DNA from: Aspergillus flavus
Taxonomy: Eukaryota > Ascomycota > Eurotiomycetes > Eurotiales > Aspergillaceae
DNA: 64,000 nt
Reading direction: 5' to 3'
NCBI RefSeq assembly: GCF_009017415.1
Contig: NC_092405.1
Span: forward strand, 1,612,001-1,676,000
Part shown: one piece after another, positions 60,011 to 64,000 of the stretch
Numbering within the stretch: the first letter of the stretch is position 1
How the letters are laid out: each line of letters opens with the position of its first letter
Translations under genes and position numbers: made by a program
The notes under the pieces: generated by a model
Databases searched by the model: none
The model's input: only the letters and a program-made list of their open reading frames with translations
Told to the model about the DNA's origin: nothing

Positions 60011-60758
60011 CTACGTCTGGCCGACCATCCGTTGCACGCGACTCAGCAACACGTTACTTTCGCGACCTAATCTCCTCTTCCCATGCTGGTCCGGCCGTCT
60101 CGCCCTAGCCATTGCCTCGCGATCCTTTTGCCTGAAATCACGCTCCTCCTGTCGTTTTTGCGCCTCCTGTCTGCGCTTCTCCGCAAGCTCCATCTCTTTC
60201 GCAAAAGCGGACCGCTTGGGTTTCCGTTTCCGGCGACCTTCGCCATTTTGATTTCTAGCTCGCTCGGGGCGGGGGGTGTTCTCAGGCGCTGGCTGATCCA
60301 GCATCGCTTGTCGGTCTGGGTGCAACTCCAGCGAGGCAGGTTCTGCCTCTAGCGCATTATCCTTCTCAGCATTTTCCTCCGCTAACTCGTAGACTGACTT
60401 GCGGGGGGCGGCAGCGAGCTCTTCGGCTCTTACTTTGGCGTAGGCTTTCTTAACTTTGGCCTTCTGAATCAGGTCGGCTTTGATTTTCTGGGCTATAGTG
60501 GGTCGTGGTTAGCAAGAGGACCCTGCAGGGCCGTTTTAAAACTTTGAGCCATAAAAACGGATAGACGAAGGGAAAAATGAAAAATGAAAAAATATGCAAA
60601 TTGAAAAAACGGAAAACGAACTTACTTTTACGGCGATAGGTACCATCAGGCAGGTTTGCAGGTCCCACAGAGAATCCCTTCTTCTTCTTTACTGGTGGTT
60701 CAGTTGTGCGTTGTTCTTCGGACTTTGCATCAATATCTCGGGAGCGCTTGGCGGACAT
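60011..60758 (-). CDS. fyv7: rRNA-processing protein Fyv7
   Basis: Two exons (60626..60758, 60011..60492) with a 133-bp intron give 204 aa. The N-terminal motif [21 protein letters not shown] continues after splicing into [20 protein letters not shown], the Fyv7 signature. The C-terminal half is a long basic helix ([21 protein letters not shown]...). Yeast Fyv7 is needed for 35S pre-rRNA processing to 18S rRNA, in the nucleolus. It is convergent with sec5, the stops being about 135 bp apart. The intron contains a T/A-rich stretch. Confidence 0.92.
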
Positions 60759-61654
60759 GATGGATGAACTTGTTTTTTGTTTGTTGCCTTAAGTCGGTAA
60801 GGACCTTGGGTTAGATAGTTTGACTGTATTGAATAATTCACTTGGTATGAATCTTGTTGGGCAACAATTGACGTGGCAAGAGGTTCAGTTGCACGGGAAA
60901 AGAAAAGGGAGGTTGTTGGCGAACAGTAGGGAAAATCTTTAGGAAGTGTAAGCTTTGTTCTCGCCCGTGCAGAATGTTCCGGTTATCAATAGTTTCACGC
61001 AGGACGAGGATGGGCGCATATGAGGTGTCACGGAGAGAGGGGAAAGTAGAAGATGTTGTAATGACACAATGATCTTCTTCCAGGTGTTTAAAGAGAGAGA
61101 AGAGAAGAAAAAAAAAATGGATACCTGAAGATCTTGGTTCATACGATGATACATACATTCAGACTTACTTTTTAAGGGGATGGATTGCGATAAGGGAAAA
61201 TAGATAATGGTACCAAACGGTAACGTTACCCGTGGATTTGGGAAATGATCCCATTGTAATCCCGTTCCCCTCCGTCCCAAACCAAAAAAAAAAAAAGAAG
61301 CGAACGGATTTGTTCGCAGTGGACCAAAAAAACCCACCCCCATGTCGTTTCAGGCGCCTCATGACTCAATTATACTCTCGTCATCGAAATAGCTCACCTT
61401 TAAATCCCTCTCAACTAACAAACTCTAGCTCGCCCACGTCGCATCACCTTACTTCAGTTCCGTCCATACACCCGATCCCGTCATACCTCGAGTCTACTCC
61501 TGACAAAGACCGCCACTTCAACCCCAAACATCTTCTCTATTTACACCTTCGTTGCTTCCCTCATGCGTCCTTGTGTCTTCCCGTCGGCCTAACTTTCATT
61601 GGGATGTATAGCTTTTTTTTATTTTCTGTCAATACTAACTAACCCCCGGTGATC
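60759..61654. promoter_or_regulatory. Divergent region between fyv7 and the Atos-like gene
   Basis: About 900 bp with several A- or T-runs (about 61108-61115, 61287-61298, 61327) and a CT-rich leader before 61655. Short frames in it lack domains. It may include leader introns of the + strand gene, since CTAAC and a CCAG acceptor-like site surround the start codon. Confidence 0.4.
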
Positions 61655-64000
61655 ATGCCCATATTCCAGGATCCAGATCGTCAGCGGTTCTATGACCTAT
61701 GGTCGGATGATCACCCACCGATAAGAGAGGATGAGCGTCAACTTGGGGGCTCCTCGTGGGCCCATCATCATAGGGAGCTGGAGTCCGCGGGGAGGCGTAC
61801 TAATTTCCCTGGGGAGACATTTTTATCGGATTGCAGTCCGTCAGATCTGCGTACCTGCGACCGAGAGGAATTGATTCATTACATCAAGAACGCCGATACC
61901 TCGGCTTGGGCGCATAGGCTGGTATGTACGCTATCTCCTCTAGAAAGGCAACACTCGCCAGGAAAAATGATAAGAAAACTGTATTCTTACGGCATGCGCA
62001 TTTACTCACATGGGCTATGATGTAGTATGGAGATTCAAATGCTGGCCATTCTATCTCCCGCACGCCGGATAAAACGTTCGACATGAAAGCCGACTTTAAT
62101 GCTCGAGGCATTCCTAGTACTAGCCCGGGCACCAATGGTCAGGAATTAGGCTCGCCAGCTGATATCCAGCGCCCTCGGTCAGCACTGCATTCTGGCGACT
62201 TTCGAGAAGGGACCCGTCAAGATCCGCAACCACTGCCGCAGTCACCGCTACCCGGACTTGATGCCGGCTCACGTTTCCCCCTGCTGGGCTCTTCCCCAAC
62301 TGCTCCCTGGTTCACGGCCCCGGTTTTTGCATCGCCCACGAGGACGCAACCTGTCACAGCCAATGTGTCTAATGAAAACGCGAGGCCACCATCCCGCACG
62401 CGGGCACCGTCCGTGGGCTCCTTCTCTTCTAGCTACGTCCTAAAGGCGCCGACAAGCCCTCTCGTATACCAGGCGAACAATACCGATTTGGATTTTTCCG
62501 CCAGGACCGATTCAACTGAGCAGCTTGGTCCCTTGGAGAAGGCCAGCCGTCGTCGTACGCTGCCGCCAGAGACTTTCCGGCACCTTCAATCGTCGCCCAC
62601 AACCCATCGAGGAGCGTTCAACTTCCAGTCCAGCCATTCCTCCGGGAAATGGGATGAGCCGCTCCCGTTCCACCATTGTAATCCTCGCCGGTCTCTAAAC
62701 TCGGCGTATACTCTTCAACTAGCATCTTCAGTACAAAGTCCATCCCTCAGAACCAGGAGGCCCTCACTTGTTTCGGAGAAGTCTTCCAGACCGCATGCTC
62801 CATTGGTTGGATCCTATGAAGAATCTATCCTACGTGGGAGAATGTCGATGAACCCATCAAAGCCACTCGATTTCACCGCGCAAATAGGTGTGTTGGGGAA
62901 AGGCAAATGTAAAGCGAATCTCAAGTGCCCACCCCACGTCACAATTCCGTTTCCGGCAGTTTTCTACAGCTATCCTACTTCGGGTAGTGGTCGCTCGATT
63001 TCGGACGATAACCCTAGTCCTTATGTTGGCTTGATAGACTTGGAGAACTCTCTTCCAAAGGACACAGCAGTTACGAGTCGACGTCGCAGGCATCATCATA
63101 GCCCCGCAGAGGTCTGCGGTGAAATGACAGACAATCCACCCCCGCCTAAGGCTAATGACCAAGATGCTCTCCGCAGACGAGAGAAGAGACACAGGAGGGC
63201 CGAGTCGCCCAAGTGTCCGCCCGGGGGCTGCTATCGAATACCTCAACAGGGTCAGCTCCAGGTCATGATAAAGAATCCGAACAAGACAGCTGTTAAATTA
63301 TTTTTGATTCCATACGATCTCAGCGACATGGAACCTGGAACCAAGACATTTATTCGGCAGAGAAGCTATTCAGCGGGCCCTGTCATCGACATGCCGTTGA
63401 CTGCGCGGAAGAACTACGGGACCGATCGTCCAGAGGCATCCTTAAGCTCATCGGAGGATCCAAATGACAAGCCCATCCTGAGGTACCTGATACATTTGAA
63501 CATATGCTGTCCGTCCAAGGGCCGTTTCTATCTACACTCAAGCATCCGTATTGTTTTTGCTAATCGAGTCCCTGACGGCAAAGAAAGGCTCCGGAATGAG
63601 ATACAACATCCAGAGCCCCGATATGCGCCGTATAAGCCTGCTCGTGATGTCAATCAGACGCAGATGAATACGAAGCTAGTAACGGATAGAGGATGCCGAA
63701 GACCAGCTGCTGATCAAGGATCCATTCCAGCTTCATTGCCCGATCTCCCTTCCCCGTGTGGGCGGGAGGGCCAGCCTGCAACACCAATGCCAGTCATTGA
63801 AGCGCAGGCCGTCTCTAGTAACTTGAAGGATGCCCGCTCGGGGCAGCGAGCTCCTCATCCGTTCCGGCCCATTCCGTCCCTAAGGGAAGAAGTGCTTCCC
63901 CTGCATGACCATGATGCAGCCGAAACCTATCAAACTGGTAGTGGATCGTATAGTAAACTCACCAAAGGAGACCATGGATACGGTGGCTATCCATTCAGCC
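61655..64000 (+). CDS. Atos/DUF4210 and Chromosome_seg domain protein (partial, runs off the window)
   Basis: Exon 1 is 61655..61921 (MPIFQDPDRQRFYDLWSD...), then an intron of 104 bp (61922..62025) and an open frame of at least 658 codons to the window edge; at least 747 aa in total. After about 260 disordered Ser/Pro-rich residues comes the DUF4210 (Atos) segment, with VGSYEESILRGRMS followed by SKPLDFTAQIGVLGKGKCK (about 349-385). Further on is the Chromosome_seg region, IPQQGQLQVMIKNPNKTAVK then FLIPYDLSDMEPGTKTFIR and LRYLIHLNICCPSKGRFYLH. Metazoan Atos proteins act as nuclear regulators, and an S. pombe relative is linked to meiotic chromosome segregation. The 3' end is missing. Confidence 0.85.

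Overview
The window is nuclear DNA of a filamentous ascomycete, most likely an Aspergillus or close relative in the Eurotiales. The genes carry short GT-AG introns (about 38-190 bp). A compact nitrate-assimilation cluster (crnA, niiA, niaD) is present, together with a Zn2Cys6 regulator, a PDR-type ABC pump and single-copy fungal housekeeping genes. No bacterial operon, CRISPR array, intact transposon, rRNA gene or intact tRNA gene was seen. All gene models were spliced by eye from reading frames, splice sites and phase agreement.

Layout. 1-5.2 kb: decayed left edge, then a leucine-rich-repeat protein. 5.2-11.3 kb: a sparse accessory stretch with a DHA1-type MFS transporter, a weak small gene candidate, a RidA-family gene with a frameshift and a badly decayed DUF3237 gene. 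11.8-13.0 kb: ribosomal protein L5. 13.8-21.6 kb: a Zn2Cys6 factor divergent from a full-size ABC-G transporter. 22.3-24.8 kb: a HAD-like hydrolase and a CorA metal transporter. 26.6-29.5 kb: a GPI ethanolamine-phosphate transferase whose long frame is intact but whose 5' end carries a one-base shift. 29.7-33.9 kb: a tiny three-exon secreted cysteine-rich protein, unrecognised coding debris and a tandemly duplicated half tRNA-Pro. 33.9-37.6 kb: kinetochore Fta4, a coiled-coil protein and an L-rhamnose mutarotase. 38.2-49.8 kb: crnA, niiA and niaD. 50.0-64.0 kb: a gamma-tubulin complex protein, NuA4 subunit Eaf7, NAD-isocitrate dehydrogenase subunit 2, exocyst Sec5, rRNA-processing Fyv7, and the 5' part of an Atos/DUF4210 gene that runs off the right edge.

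How the genes work together. The clearest functional unit is nitrate use: CrnA imports nitrate, NiaD reduces it to nitrite and NiiA reduces nitrite to ammonium. The niiA-niaD intergenic region holds four NirA-type elements (CTCCGHGG), one of them a two-strand palindrome set among AreA/GATA sites. Two more NirA-type elements lie between niiA and crnA. The Zn2Cys6 gene and ABC pump may be a local regulator-efflux pair. The MFS/RidA/DUF3237 group looks like a small metabolic cluster in decay. I found no wholly new system. The best leads are the small cysteine-rich secreted protein, the frameshifted Gpi13-like gene, the decaying cluster and the duplicated half tRNA.
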